Source: Chrysoperla carnea
Lineage: Eukaryota > Arthropoda > Insecta > Neuroptera > Chrysopidae
Assembly (NCBI RefSeq): GCF_905475395.1
Contig: NC_058339.1
Coordinates: 44,525,172-44,589,171 of the forward strand
Length of the DNA stretch: 64,000 nt
Reading direction: 5' to 3'
The notes below the pieces were generated by a model, which searched no databases, was not told the origin of the DNA, and saw only the letters and a list, made by a program, of their open reading frames with translations. Positions 42,848-53,341 of this stretch are shown piece by piece; within the stretch, counting starts at the first letter, position 1, and every line of letters starts with the position of its first letter. The translations under genes were made by a program, and so were the position numbers.

Positions 42848-45800
42848 GTAAACGATCGTTTGTTCAACTTACTAATTCAGTTTGACTTTATCAAATATCA
42901 ACTTTTTTTATAATTAATTAGGGTCCTGCATGAGTTAATTTGAAGCGACAGTTAGTTTTTGTAAAATAAATATTTTATAAATTCCAGCATTGACAACAGG
43001 GAATATTCATGAAATTTAAATTTGGTTCAAATATTTTTCTTCCGTAACTTTAATGACTGGATATTTCAACTAAACCATTATTTTAGTAATTAATATCTTT
43101 TTAATTACTTAAAATTAATTAATGAAAGTACAAATTCAGTGAGGGCATTTAAAAATTTCTAAAACGGAAATTCAAATTTTTATACGGACGTGACATCAAA
43201 GTACGGGCTTGTCAAATTTGTTGACATACTGTATGATATTAATTATTTACATTTTATATGGTATTTCATTAAATTATACTATTCTACGGTTTTATATTAG
43301 AAAACTTATTAATAATAACGAGTGTAAATTCTGTGTTGTAAATTCATTTTTTTAAAGTGTAAATTATACATTGAACTGTCAAAAATTGACAGATCACGTA
43401 CTAACAGAGAGTGCCAAAAAGCTGCGTTTAAATATCTCAAAATTATAATGTATGTTAAGCAGTATTTATATTTTTTACTTTGTTATATCGGTGTAAACAA
43501 TGAATTAAAAATATAAAAAAAATACATGAATATTCCCTATTACATGTTAATAAAAATTTGCATGAACGAGTCTATGATCGCCTTTCTTGCTCCTTTCACA
43601 TCGAGAATTGGCTTCTTATTTTGTTATGAAAAATGAAGGAAAGTTTCCCCTGTTGAATTATATTATTTTATATTTTTTTTTAGTTTTACTCCGGGTAAAT
43701 TGTATAAGGAAAAACAAAAAAATAGAGATCGCAGAATTCCGTTGAAAGCTGCTGTCAATAATCATCTCCCATGTTGTATGAATGATTTACCTAGCTCAAC
43801 AGTGCGACGTTTTTCAATAAATTTATGGGATATAACACCTGAAAACGCTTGTGATCTTCATTTTTATTTGCCGAGGTTATTTCAACATAATTTTATTTAT
43901 TTGCTATATCAAAATAAATTTTGGAATTTTTTGTAGTCCACCAAGTTCATTTATTATTACCTTGACTGACGATGCAAAATTAATGCCATCCAGTTTAAAC
44001 TTGGCTGGTTTAGCTGAATTTAAAATTGCATTTGAAACAATGCCAGGTGTTGACAAACAAAAAGTTATCGTTGGTTGGTTTGAAAATCATTTTCGATGGA
44101 TAGTTTGGAAGTTAGCTAGTATGGACCGACAATTTCCGAATCAATTTGATGGTTATTTTCTTACACCGGATAATATAATGCAACAATTAAAATATCGTTA
44201 TGATCGAGATGTATATGGGAATGAACGTTCGGCGATCAGAAAAATTGTTGAAAGAGATGATGTGCCATCACGCAGAATGGTTTTATATGTCAGCAAAATT
44301 GTTGAGGTAAAAATAGCTTATACTTTAAAATAATATTAGCTTAAACATCGAATAGACGACCTTCCCCCAGAAGTTCCCTTGAATTTGATTTTTATATTTA
44401 AAATTTTTTTTTTATTCTACATTTTACAAATATAACTTTTATTTGTCCCTGCTCCCTGTTGGTCAAGTGGCTGATGACGCCCTTGCTGATTAAGACTAAT
44501 AGGATCACCAGCTTAGATTGATACCATTTATTTATTTTTTTTTAATTATTTATCAATAGACAAGTACCCGGTGTACAGAGTACTCTTCGTCCTGATCTGG
44601 TGGTCTTGGATGAATCTAGCAAGGAAGTAAAGATCATCGACATTTGCATTCCATTTGAGGGTGCTCCGGATGCTCTAGAGGTTGCTCGGCAGCAAAAGCT
44701 CGAAAAATATAACCAACTTGCTGCTGAGTTAACCACGAAAGGCTACAGGGTCTCATTGGACGCATTTGTCGTTGGTTCGCTCGGGACCTGGCTAGCTAAT
44801 AACTATAGGATTGCGAAGTCTTTGGGAATAGCACCCAAATATACGCAGACCATGGCTCGGTTGATGGTGTCGGACACGATCCGCTGGTCGCGCGACATCT
44901 ACATCGAACACCTAACCAGACAGAGGCAGTACCATGATCAGCCCCCGTGACCAAGCACAAAGGTATTGGATGGCCCGAACACCTGAGCCATCCCCCCCAC
45001 CATACAAATCTAAAATAATATTAGCTTAAACATCGAATAGACGAACTTCCCCCAGAAGTTCCCTTGAATTTGATTTTTATATTTAAAATTTTTTTTTTAT
45101 TCTACATTTTACAAATATAACTTTTATTTGTCCCTGCTCCCTGTTGGTCAAGTGGCTGATGACGCCCTTGCTGATTAAGACTAATAGGATCACCAGCTTA
45201 GATTGATACCATTTATTTATTTTTTTTTAATTATTTCATTCAAATGTTGGCTACGAGACTTATATTTTTTTTAAAGTTCCCTTTTACGCCCATTTGTTTA
45301 AACATTTCCGACCAAATTATTACAAATCTGTAATTTAATTATTAAAATTTAAAAAATAATAAAATTTCATTCACTGTTTAATGTTTTTGAATAAAATTTC
45401 AGAGTTCAGGAAATAACTATGAAATAGAACTATGTGACGGCTGGTACAGTATGAAGGCAAATATTGATTTGTGTTTATTGAATTTTGTCCGAAGAAAAAA
45501 AATACAAGTCGGTACTAAACTAATGACATATGGGGCTGAATTAATAAATGTATCTCATCCATGCCATCCATTACAGGTACAAAATGAATTTCACTAAAAA
45601 TTGTTCGTAAATTGTATAAAATCTTTATTTTATAGGTTCAATCGGACGCACGTTTAAAAATCCATGGAAATTCTACTCGGCGTGTTAAATGGGATACAAA
45701 ATTAGGTTTCCAAAAAATAACTGGACCTTTTCGGACTTCAGTGCATAGTATTCTACCTAGCGGTGGCTACGTTGGTCGTGTTCTTGGTTTTATTGCACGA

Positions 45801-48685
45801 TCTTTCCCCTTAAAATATATAGAAAAAATGAGCAATGAACAATGGGGTATTTATTTTTTGATAAATATGAAAATTATGACATGTATTTTGAATTTTATAG
45901 TTTGTAGATGCAAACGAGCTGAGGCACGGCGAGATAGAACATTCCAAACAGAACAAGAAAAAATTATAGAAAAAGCTCAACAAGAAGCATACGAAACATT
46001 ACAAAATCAATGGCATGAAGAGTCTATTTCGATTATTAAAGAGAATAAAAATTCTAGTGATATACAAAAATTAACATGTCCCAAAAAATTATTAGCCCTG
46101 CTCGAATTTAGTACTGATCCCAGTAGTATTAGTGTAAGTAATTATTTTTTATATACCCATTTGTAAAAGCATATTGTAGATTTTTGAATCCGAATTTTAG
46201 GAATTATTGTCGAAATCACAACTCCAAATTGTTACCGATTATCGTTCAAAATTAAACAGTCAACGTCAAGCAGATATTTCGTCAAAAGTACAAAACATTT
46301 TAAATAAACGTGGATTTGCGAAACGAACAGTTTCGTCAGTTCTTCAGATAATTATTGTTGATGCACATAAACCTAATTTAAAGAATCATTTTATGGTAGA
46401 AATATGGAATCCAGATAATTATATTATAGATAATTTAACAGAATATGCAACGGTTGACTTTTTGAATTTAATGTCATCAAATGCTCGGTAATACTATTAA
46501 ATTATAAATATTAAAAAATCCCCACAAAACTAAAATAAGCAACATATAATCCAATTAATCTACGGAGGTCCAATGTTAAATTGTACAAAATTGCTATCAG
46601 AAAACAAAAAATACGTTGTTATAGAAAACAAGCTATGAAACATAGCGTTTTATGGTTAAGGCTAATCAATGGCTAAGTTAACATAAAAAATTCGCAAAAG
46701 TAAAAAAAATCGGTTTTCTTACGATAAAAAAAAAGTTGACATCCAATGCCAAAAATTAAATGAAAAAGTTGTAGATCTCAAAAAAAACTACTACGATTTA
46801 TTTTTTCGTCAAGCATGAATTTTGTTAAGAATGATTTTAAAATAAAAATCGACTCTAAGAGAGAATGAGAGAAATTAAAATCGACAAAATAATTTCTCTT
46901 TCAGAAATGGCCTCTAAACCAACCCAACTAGTGCTGACTCTGAGAAAATTAAAACAATTGAAATTTACGGGTGATCTTTGATAGCCAGATGACAATATGG
47001 TTACGACATAATTTATATGAAAGTTGTTTTTACTTTCTTGTTTTTTGCAATTTTATCAATTTTATGCTTTTGTTAATTAATGGGTTTGTTTTCTTCTTGT
47101 ACACTAAAATTAAAGAGTTTTTTCTCGTTTATATTTTAGAGTTGTTTTTAGCTGCTGAATGGATTTTATTTATTGAGGAATGTTCAGAATTGTCTTGATA
47201 GGACTTTCGAATGTAACAAATCTGCGAAAAGCTCAATAACTAAAATCTATTGAGCTGTTTGGTATTTTTGCGTGGTGATAATAAATATCACATATTTACG
47301 AGAAAGCAAAACTTTTTCTTCGTGGCCGAAAAAAACAAATTGAACCTAATAAACATAAAATAATCACTAGGCCCTAGAATACTTAGAGTTTAAGAATCTG
47401 AACACAAAATAGTAAAATTCAATTTGTTGAATCGTTGTAGATAGTTATTCCATTTTAAAATGAGTTTCTGACTTTTTAAACACCTACATAAGTATATAGA
47501 ATAGTCACCTTTATTCGGGTTTGTTGCAGTACTAAAAAAACTATCAATATTGTTTTTATTTTTTAGAAGTGATAATTCATTAAAAGCTACAAAGCAAACA
47601 CGTTATTTAAGAATTAATCAACAAACCAATATGAATCGTGTTTGCTTGCGATATTATACACCAATCAGGCAAATGCAGCTCGTTGAGTATAATCCACCAA
47701 TTAGATATTGTGATACTGTCGGTGTTATTGTTAAAATTTGTTCTGAAGATAATTTAATTAGATATGTATGGTTAGCAGATGCACATTTTAGGTATGTCGC
47801 CATCAGTTTTAATTTAAAATATAACTTGAGTGGAACTGTGAAACTTGTAAAGCCTAGAATTATCAGGGGTTATGTTTTAACCGAGAATTATCTCTTGGAA
47901 ATATCAGAGGAATTTAACTATTAACAAATAAATAAACTTTCTTTTTTGTAGACTCTTACGAGTAGTCTATAAGATGGATTCAAACAATTGTTTGGCATTT
48001 GAAGGATTTAATGTGGGTGATATTGTTGCTGTGTTTAATTTGAAATTGTCAAAAAGTCTACTAGGTCAAGCTCAAGCATTAATTGATTATGTAACGTATG
48101 TTACAAAAACTCCGTCTAAGTCACCAGATATGACCGCAGCTATTGAATATTTACATAACGAGTTACCTTCGGTATGTATATTTTTCATTTATTTGTAGTT
48201 AACTTCTTTGTTTTTGGCTCTGAAGAGATTCGAGAAAATGTTAGTCGCATGATAAACAAGTTTTTGGGTAGATGACATCGAATAATATATATTATGAAGT
48301 TGAGTAAGAAACATTTCTTAACTATTATACCTCGTAATTTTGTTCTGCTCAAAATGCATGCTTGATATCGCATGATTCAATTTTTTCGAGAGATATAAAT
48401 AAACATCTTGTTTTTATTTCAGTTTTTAAAACGCCATTTATGACCTAATATTTCGCTACTAATCTGTCTCTTTAAACAAAAAGTTAACAAATTTAAAATT
48501 AAAATTTTCTGTAAAAATGTACTTGTTGAGATCCGTGAAGTTCGATTTTATGAACGCTTCAGAATTATATGGTTGTATATATTCACTAATATTTTTAATT
48601 ATTTATTTTCCAGAGTTTTAATGATTTTATTTGTGATTGTGATGATAAAATTGCGCAATGGAATAGCGAGATGAGTTTAAGGTGA
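39168..48685 (+). CDS. BRCA2: BRCA2 homologue (full gene span)
   Basis: Homologous-recombination mediator that loads RAD51 on RPA-coated single-stranded DNA. Ten coding exons: 39168-42847, 43684-43875, 43937-44306, 45403-45576, 45636-45846, 45901-46133, 46201-46487, 47567-47791, 47952-48171, 48614-48685. They sum to 5664 nt, 1887 residues plus TGA, with all junctions in frame. Residues about 240-990 carry six BRC-like repeats (Fx[TS]A ... LFKD) and three half repeats. Residues about 1227-1414 are the helical domain (IPLKAAV; FRWIVWKLASMDRQFP; LKYRYDRDV); about 1415-1500 OB1 (IELCDGWYSMKA); about 1500-1640 the end of OB1, OB2 entry and tower (LKIHGNSTRRVKWDTKLGF); then OB2 and OB3 (LLRVVYKMDSNN). 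The protein is shorter than human BRCA2 (3418) and ends 24 residues into the last exon, with no visible long C-terminal RAD51-binding tail. ATG at 39168 is the first in frame. Confidence 0.95.
39898..42130 (+). repeat. BRCA2: BRC repeat region of BRCA2 (RAD51-binding)
   Basis: Full or near-full units, with position of the F.[TSA]A motif: 40485 (FHSASNK), 40988 (FQAAFNK, weak), 41155 (FRTASNK), 41432 (FQTASHK), 41594 (FSTASNK), 41902 (FATASNK); each is followed about 20 residues later by LFKD, IFDD or LCKD. Half units keeping only the second motif start at 39898 (CLKSASKLFEDM), 41735 (SLEIAKNLFKDI) and 42060 (SKACNLFKDI). In BRC-RAD51 structures the FxxA motif replaces the RAD51 self-association contact and the LFDE-like motif binds a second pocket. 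Confidence 0.9.
43684..43875 (+). CDS. BRCA2: BRCA2 exon 2
   Basis: Starts the DNA-binding half: FTPGKLYKEKQ and RRIPLKAAVNN, the well-conserved entry to the helical domain. Ends CCG AG|GTTATT; followed by a 61-bp intron. Confidence 0.92.
43937..44306 (+). CDS. BRCA2: BRCA2 exon 3 (helical domain)
   Basis: VGWFENHFRWIVWKLASMDR, LTPDNIMQQLKYRYDRDVYG and SAIRKIVERDDVPSRRMVLY match the helical domain nearly residue for residue. Donor GAG|GTAAAA. Confidence 0.96.
44326..44551 (+). repeat. 226-bp direct duplication, left copy
   Basis: Matches 45011-45236 at a constant offset of 685 nt with one visible mismatch (C/A at about 44360/45045). Its second half (CCCTGCTCCCTGTTGGTCAA ... ACCATTTATTTATT) resembles a retrotransposon 3' UTR more than host intron. 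Confidence 0.9.
44552..45010 (+). mobile_element. R2-type non-LTR retrotransposon, 3' fragment
   Basis: An open frame of about 132 codons with no ATG needed, from 44552 to TGA at 44948-44950. It contains RPDLVVLDESSKEVKIID, matching the PD-X14-D motif of the restriction-like endonuclease of R2/R4-group elements; then VARQQKLEKYNQLA and FVVGSLGTW, ending with MVSDTIRWSRDIYIEHLT, the usual C-terminus. The reverse transcriptase and N-terminal zinc finger are missing (5' truncation, as in most LINE copies). The frame is intact and higher in G+C than its surroundings, so it is a young insertion. It sits in sense orientation in BRCA2 intron 3. Confidence 0.88.
45011..45236 (+). repeat. 226-bp direct duplication, right copy
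   Basis: See 44326-44551. It follows the retrotransposon stop codon by about 60 nt, so it could be the element's own 3' UTR. Confidence 0.9.
45403..45576 (+). CDS. BRCA2: BRCA2 exon 4 (OB1)
   Basis: 58 codons, phase 0 at both ends: EIELCDGWYSMKANID and VGTKLMTYGAELINVSHPC, the OB1 strands of the BRCA2 DNA-binding domain. Confidence 0.94.
45636..45846 (+). CDS. BRCA2: BRCA2 exon 5 (OB1-OB2)
   Basis: LKIHGNSTRRVKWDTKLGFQ, then SILPSGGYVGRVLGFIARSF and PLKYIEKM, the approach to the tower. Donor TGG G|GTATTT. Confidence 0.9.
45847..45900 (+). other. BRCA2 intron 5, 54 bp and open in frame
   Basis: GTATTT...TTATAG. Its length is a multiple of three and it has no in-frame stop, so retention would insert 18 mostly hydrophobic residues (IYFLINMKIMTCILNFI) at the base of the tower. 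Splicing it out gives VCRCKRAEARRD, which fits the family better. Confidence 0.7.
45901..46133 (+). CDS. BRCA2: BRCA2 exon 6 (tower, first helix)
   Basis: Charged helical stretch RRDRTFQTEQEKIIEKAQQE, AYETLQNQWHEE, then KLTCPKKLLALLEFSTDPSS. Corresponds to the ascending tower helix and its turn. Donor AGT|GTAAGT. Confidence 0.88.
46201..46487 (+). CDS. BRCA2: BRCA2 exon 7 (tower return helix, OB2)
   Basis: LSKSQLQIVTDYRSKLNSQR (descending helix; compare human LNNHRQMLNDKKQ) and VLQIIIVDAHKPN...MVEIWNPDNY, OB2 strands. Ends GCT CG|GTAATA. Confidence 0.9.
46488..47566 (+). other. BRCA2 intron 7
   Basis: 1079 bp, A+T rich, with no repeat or exon recognised. Confidence 0.8.
47567..47791 (+). 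CDS. BRCA2: BRCA2 exon 8 (OB2-OB3)
   Basis: CLRYYTPIRQMQLVEYNPPI then DTVGVIVKICSEDNLIRYVW. VYKI-like OB3 strands (human EVDLVGVVVSV). Donor TTTAG|GTATGT; reading through adds 44 codons of intron. Confidence 0.88.
47952..48171 (+). CDS. BRCA2: BRCA2 exon 9 (OB3)
   Basis: LLRVVYKMDSNNCLAFEGFN and GDIVAVFNLKLSKSLLGQAQ: OB3 end. Donor TCG|GTATGT. Confidence 0.88.
48614..48685 (+). CDS. BRCA2: BRCA2 exon 10 (stop)
   Basis: Acceptor TTTCCAG; 23 codons SFNDFICDCDDKIAQWNSEM SLR then TGA at 48683-48685. Very short tail after OB3. An AATAAA starts only 3 nt beyond the stop. Confidence 0.75.
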   Translation, partial: SFNDFICDCDDKIAQWNSEMSLR

Positions 48686-49015
48686 AAAATAAAATTTATG
48701 CAACATTAAATTTAAAAAAGAATATAATTTTATGCATCGGTTATTCATTTTATTCGAGTAAATGATTTATTAAACATTTTTCATAAGAATCCCGAAAATA
48801 TTTTGTACTAAGAAAAAAGTATTTTGAAAACAAAAATTTATTTAATGTAATTATATCCAAGAAATTTATCTAAAAATTTTAATTGTCTTTGATAGAGGAA
48901 GAATGTTGATATTGTCCTTACATCACATGTTTTACCGTTTTGTTCAATTCTAATTTGTTAATTCTTTATTAATATTTTATTTTTGTAAAAGAGAAATAAA
49001 TTTATTTTTACTTTT
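48686..49015 (+). terminator. BRCA2 3' UTR and poly(A) signals
   Basis: AATAAA at 48688-48693 and again at 48995-49000. The second is followed by a T-rich then GTGTGTTTTG stretch, the usual downstream element, and is the better candidate. Confidence 0.55.
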
Positions 49016-50359
49016 TTTTTGTGTGTTTTGTTTATTAAAATTTTTTTTTAAAGCGTAATAAATTTGAGAGCTATATTACAATAGCTTATTCGTTACTCAC
49101 TATAGCTTATTCGTTACTCATAAATTATAAGATGAGAAAACTACGGAGGATAGGCAGAATTATAAATATAATTTGATTGACTTGAGTGGATAAAAGTTGG
49201 CAATTGTTATAGAATATGATTTCTTCTGGCAACCAGAAAAATAAAATAAGTATCAACAAATCTGAGAAACTAAAAATGGACCCAGCTATAAAGCGGATTT
49301 TAACTATATAAATGATTTTATTAAATAAATTCATATACTGAATTTGTATGCTTTACTTAATTTAATATGGCAACGCCAGAAAATCTGCCTAGCATTTAAA
49401 GTAGTTACCGGCAATGAAACAAATAACAGTACAGGTAAGTAAATTTTCCCTTACTGTGACCGAATTTGTCACATTACCCATCACAATATTAAAGTAGACT
49501 CGATACCATAACAAAATTTGAAAGTTAAATTAAAATTGATTAAAAAGCGAAGAAGTTATAACCATTCAAAGATTGTTGCCTGTCTCTTTGTTGGAAAACA
49601 AGAGTTTTATATGTTATCCCTTTGGAGATCATTTACAGTTACAGTTTAAAAAAAAAAAGTTTGAACAAATACAGTTTTAAAAAAAAGCTATTTTATATCG
49701 CGAATACTGTGCTCTTATCTATGAATGAGAAGCTGAACTACTTAAAGAAAATTGTGAAAAAATAGGAAAACGGAAAATGTACAAACGATGAAATTTAGTG
49801 ACCAATAGTGACGAACCGATACCCAATCCATTCTGATAAAGATAATTACAAAAATCCAAAAAAAGAAGGGTTAGCTAAAAATTGATGGAAAATAGCAAAA
49901 AACTAAAAACTATTAATGAGACAAACGATAGAAAATAGTGACCAATCATGACCAAACGATAGCGATTATGAAAATGGAAAAAGGCTATCGAGTCCTTGCT
50001 CTAAATCGTCCTTGATTCATTATAACCCCCAAAGAGTCGAACCATATTATTGTTTTAAAAGTCCATTTAAAAATTCAGATTACAGGGAGTTTAATACATT
50101 CGATATTAGATGGCGTTGGTTGAATGTAATTTTCGTATCGCAATATTTTTAAATGTTTAAAAAAATAATACAAATTATTTCTTCAAAATATGTTTTCTGC
50201 AATCCAATACAAGAATACAGAATATGAATAAAAAATAAATTGGATATTTGTGACCAGAAAAAAAATAAAACCTTTATGTAGACAGGCAATGTAATTTAAA
50301 TAAGTTTTAAAATTAATTGTAGAGTTATGAATGCAATACCGATATACATATACCTGTGA
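49016..50359. other. Intergenic DNA
   Basis: No gene seen. A 21-bp unit (ATAGCTTATTCGTTACTCA..) is doubled at about 49082-49122. Otherwise unremarkable A+T-rich sequence. Confidence 0.6.
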
Positions 50360-50375
50360 AGAACGCATGCGTTCT
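50360..50375. promoter_or_regulatory. NRF1/ewg-like palindrome upstream of third gene
   Basis: AGAACGCATGCGTTCT is a perfect 16-bp palindrome whose core ACGCATGCGT is close to the NRF1 (insect ewg) site GCGCATGCGC. It lies about 440 bp before the ATG at 50813, in a short CpG-containing patch (to about 50405). Confidence 0.4.
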
Positions 50376-50812
50376 GCAATATTGCTGCTTTGCCGCTCAA
50401 GCGTGCAACATCCAAAACAAATCTTTTATTCTCTTTTCAGTACTATATTACAAATAATATAACATACTTTGTACAAAACTTTATTTTTTTTAAATACAAT
50501 CAAACGAACAGTGAATTCAAAAATTTTATCGATTTAAAAAATAAAAAAAAATCAAACCGAAATCGAAATACCACATACGATATTATCAACAATGAAAATT
50601 TAAAAGAATTTTATTTGCGCGCACCATGAAAATTAATTAAACTGTGTTTCGTTAATTTTTTTTTTGTGATTTCGTTTATGTAATGTGCTCTTTAAAATAA
50701 TTTTGGTGAATTTTTATAAAATTTTATTGTGAATGATATTTTGTGTGCTGTGTAATATGTAATATAAATATTTTGATTGACGAATTGATTGAATATTTAA
50801 ATTTATAAAATT

Positions 50813-51049
50813 ATGGGTGATTCAACAATAATGAATGGTAGTGATAATAATTTAGATACAATAAAAGTAACTGATATTGAAAATTATAAAAGTGCTTTTG
50901 CACGATCGGTTGCAATCAATTCAAAACGAAAACATTTCGATGATAGTATTCAATCAGTAATTCGTTCGAATAATACAATATTATCTGTGCCAGAAGAATC
51001 AACAAATAGTACATTGGCAAATGAAGTTGAAGTAATTAGACTGAGAAAG
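50813..51049 (+). CDS. First coding exon of an unidentified gene
   Basis: 79 codons starting MGDSTIMNGSDNNLDTIKVT and ending with EVEVIRLRK|GTAAGA, a strong splice donor, phase 0. An in-frame TAA about 20 nt upstream fixes the start. Hydrophilic, Ser/Asn/Asp-rich, with no signal peptide or membrane segment. The last residues (NEVEVIRLRK) look like the beginning of a helical or coiled-coil region continuing in the next exon. I do not recognise the family; no second exon is seen in the remaining 13 kb, so the first intron probably runs past the window. Confidence 0.7.
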
Positions 51050-51824
51050 GTAAGAAAAATTTTTTTTTTGCTTGAAATTATTTTATTTATTATATGTAGT
51101 TTTAATATCATTTTAATTATATATATGATTTGTAATTGTATGTCTAGGATTATTTTTTAAACGCTGTTTATGGTCATTTACTTTAACGATACCAATTTAA
51201 AAAAATTTTTATTTTTATTTCTAACTGAAAATTGTTAAATCTCTTCCAATCGATTTATTAATCTTACGCGGCTTCAAAAACTACTGTTTAGTATAAAATT
51301 TAAAAAAGAAAACGTGTTTTTCGAGTATTTTTGATTAACGTGTTACAAACAATTAAAAAAAATTTAAATCGGATCATTAAATCAAAAGTACGTCGTAAAC
51401 GTGAGAGTAAAAAACTAGTTGATTTTTTTTCTATATGATCGATGTTGTGAGTAGTAGTTTAACTGTCCAAATCGCCAGCGTTATCGCCCACTTTGAGAAA
51501 GATTGATTTAAATGATTTATTATGGTGATATGATAATGAGATCTATGCGTTTGTACCTTAATACATCCCATTATACTATCACGGTTTTTTCTTTGTCCTT
51601 AAATATATGAAAATTATGAAAATGACAAAACCGTGATGGGCAGCATGGCGGCTTGTGTTTAGGAACGGGTCTAATGTATATATATCTATGATTGAAGAGT
51701 ATTATTATGAAAATAATTAATTAATTGAAAAAATTCAAAATTCAATAAATCAGACTGTCATTCAGATGATTGCCAATCTTTATTGACTTTGTGTAGTGAC
51801 ATATGGCGGGCTTATATTTACTAG

Positions 51825-52190
51825 TGTCCGACCGAAACTGGAATTTCTACCGAAACCGAACCAAAACTTCGGTATCTGTCTCAGTTTCGACCGAAACCGA
51901 AACTGTAACTGTTTTACAACAACAATATCACACACAATTAAATCATAGCGATAGCAGGCAGTTGTTTCAATGTTTGGGACCCAAACTTTGGGTGGTTAAA
52001 ATTAATAAAACCAAATCTAAGAGCGCATACACAACACATAAAGTCACAACAAAATTGCACCGGACTGGCCGGAAAAATCAGCTGACACGTACTCATCCAA
52101 AGTTAGCCGAACGACGCGCGATAATTCACGAACGAAGAGTTTCGGTGTGCCGAAACCGAAACTGATGCCGAAATCAGATTTTTTTGGTCG
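51825..52190. repeat. GC-rich repeat with CCGAAACCGAAACTG clusters
   Basis: Several ACCGAAAC-type motifs cluster at both edges (51830-51915 and 52140-52185) around about 230 bp of unusually GC-rich sequence. The 120-codon frame over it reads low-complexity SVSVSTETETV and is not a convincing protein. Probably a transposon fragment. Confidence 0.4.
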
Positions 52191-53289
52191 AAACTAATAT
52201 TTACTCTAGGCTATGCAAACAGTCTAATAATTTAATCCTATGTGTATGATAAATAATTCAATTAAATGAATCATCCTAGATTTGTAATCTTCTACCCAAA
52301 AATGTTTTAGAATATTACTTATGTTTTATGCAATATTTTAGTGCAATAAAATTTTATTTTATCTTATCTAAAAAATTGTGTCTTGTTTATATTTTATCCT
52401 TTTTACAAAGAAATACAAATTTTTATACAACTTATTTATGGTTTTACATATATAACTGAAGACTGTGAATATAACATCACAATCGTAGAAATGAATGACT
52501 ACTCTTGATGATAACAGCCGGTATGCACTTTATTATTGAATTGAATTTGATTTGATAATAAACAAATTAAATTTAATATTATGTTTTCTATATCTGAACA
52601 ATTCAAGTAATTAAATTTAATTATTTGAAAATATTTAACGTTTTTTTTTTGTTTTTTTTTTTTTCTTTAATAAAATTTATTTTGGATGATATATCAATAG
52701 AAAAATAAATATAATCATACTTCAATAAATTTTAATTGTTGTAAATCAGTGTCGTAGCTAGAATTATTCCTTTTACTTCAAAATGGACCTAGGAAGCCAT
52801 TTGGTATTTGAAACAGAAATCTTTGGAGATCTTGGTCATTTTTATCTCGAAAAACTATTTTAAAATTCGGAAGTGAAACAATTCATAAATATCTATACCA
52901 AATCAAATTTCATTGTTTATTTTTACTATGGATAAAATATAACATATTATTTTTTAGACTTGCAGCGGCCATATGAGTTGCATTCAGATTATTATACCCT
53001 TTGGTATTAGTCGAGTTCACGCTGACACTTCACACCCCCAATGGGTGTGTTTAGGAATTCTCAATATGGGCAATAAAAAAGTGCAGAGCCCTCTAAATAT
53101 GTCTCTTAACATATTAAAAACCATTAAAAATAATAAAAATTGAACTTGAGTGTGGCGGTTTACCGCCTTAAGAGGGGATTTGTCACGGAACCTATATGAT
53201 GATTTGTCATACAACCTATGAATATTTGTTAGACAGCTTTAAGCTCTAGCAATATCGATATAAAAGATCAGCGATTTTCACTTTACGTT

Positions 53290-53341
53290 ATACAATAAGG
53301 TTGGTGATACTTTCATACAATAAGGTTGGTGATACTTTCAT
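53290..53341 (+). repeat. 25-bp tandem duplication
   Basis: The unit ACAATAAGGTTGGTGATACT.. occurs twice head to tail with no visible difference. Confidence 0.85.

Larger units (their letters stand above)
44307..45402 (+). other. BRCA2 intron 3, hosting an R2-type insertion
   Basis: 1096 bp. Most of it (44326-45236) is the duplicated 226-bp segment and the retrotransposon fragment; both lie in the same direction as BRCA2. Confidence 0.85.

Noticed and set aside
45011..45236. LTR of a retrovirus-like element (two direct 226-bp copies)
   Set aside because: No TG...CA ends, no primer-binding site, and the enclosed frame is a non-LTR (R2-type) C-terminus.
51803..52165. 120-codon open frame with SVSVSTETETV
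   Set aside because: Produced by the CCGAAAC-type repeat; low complexity.
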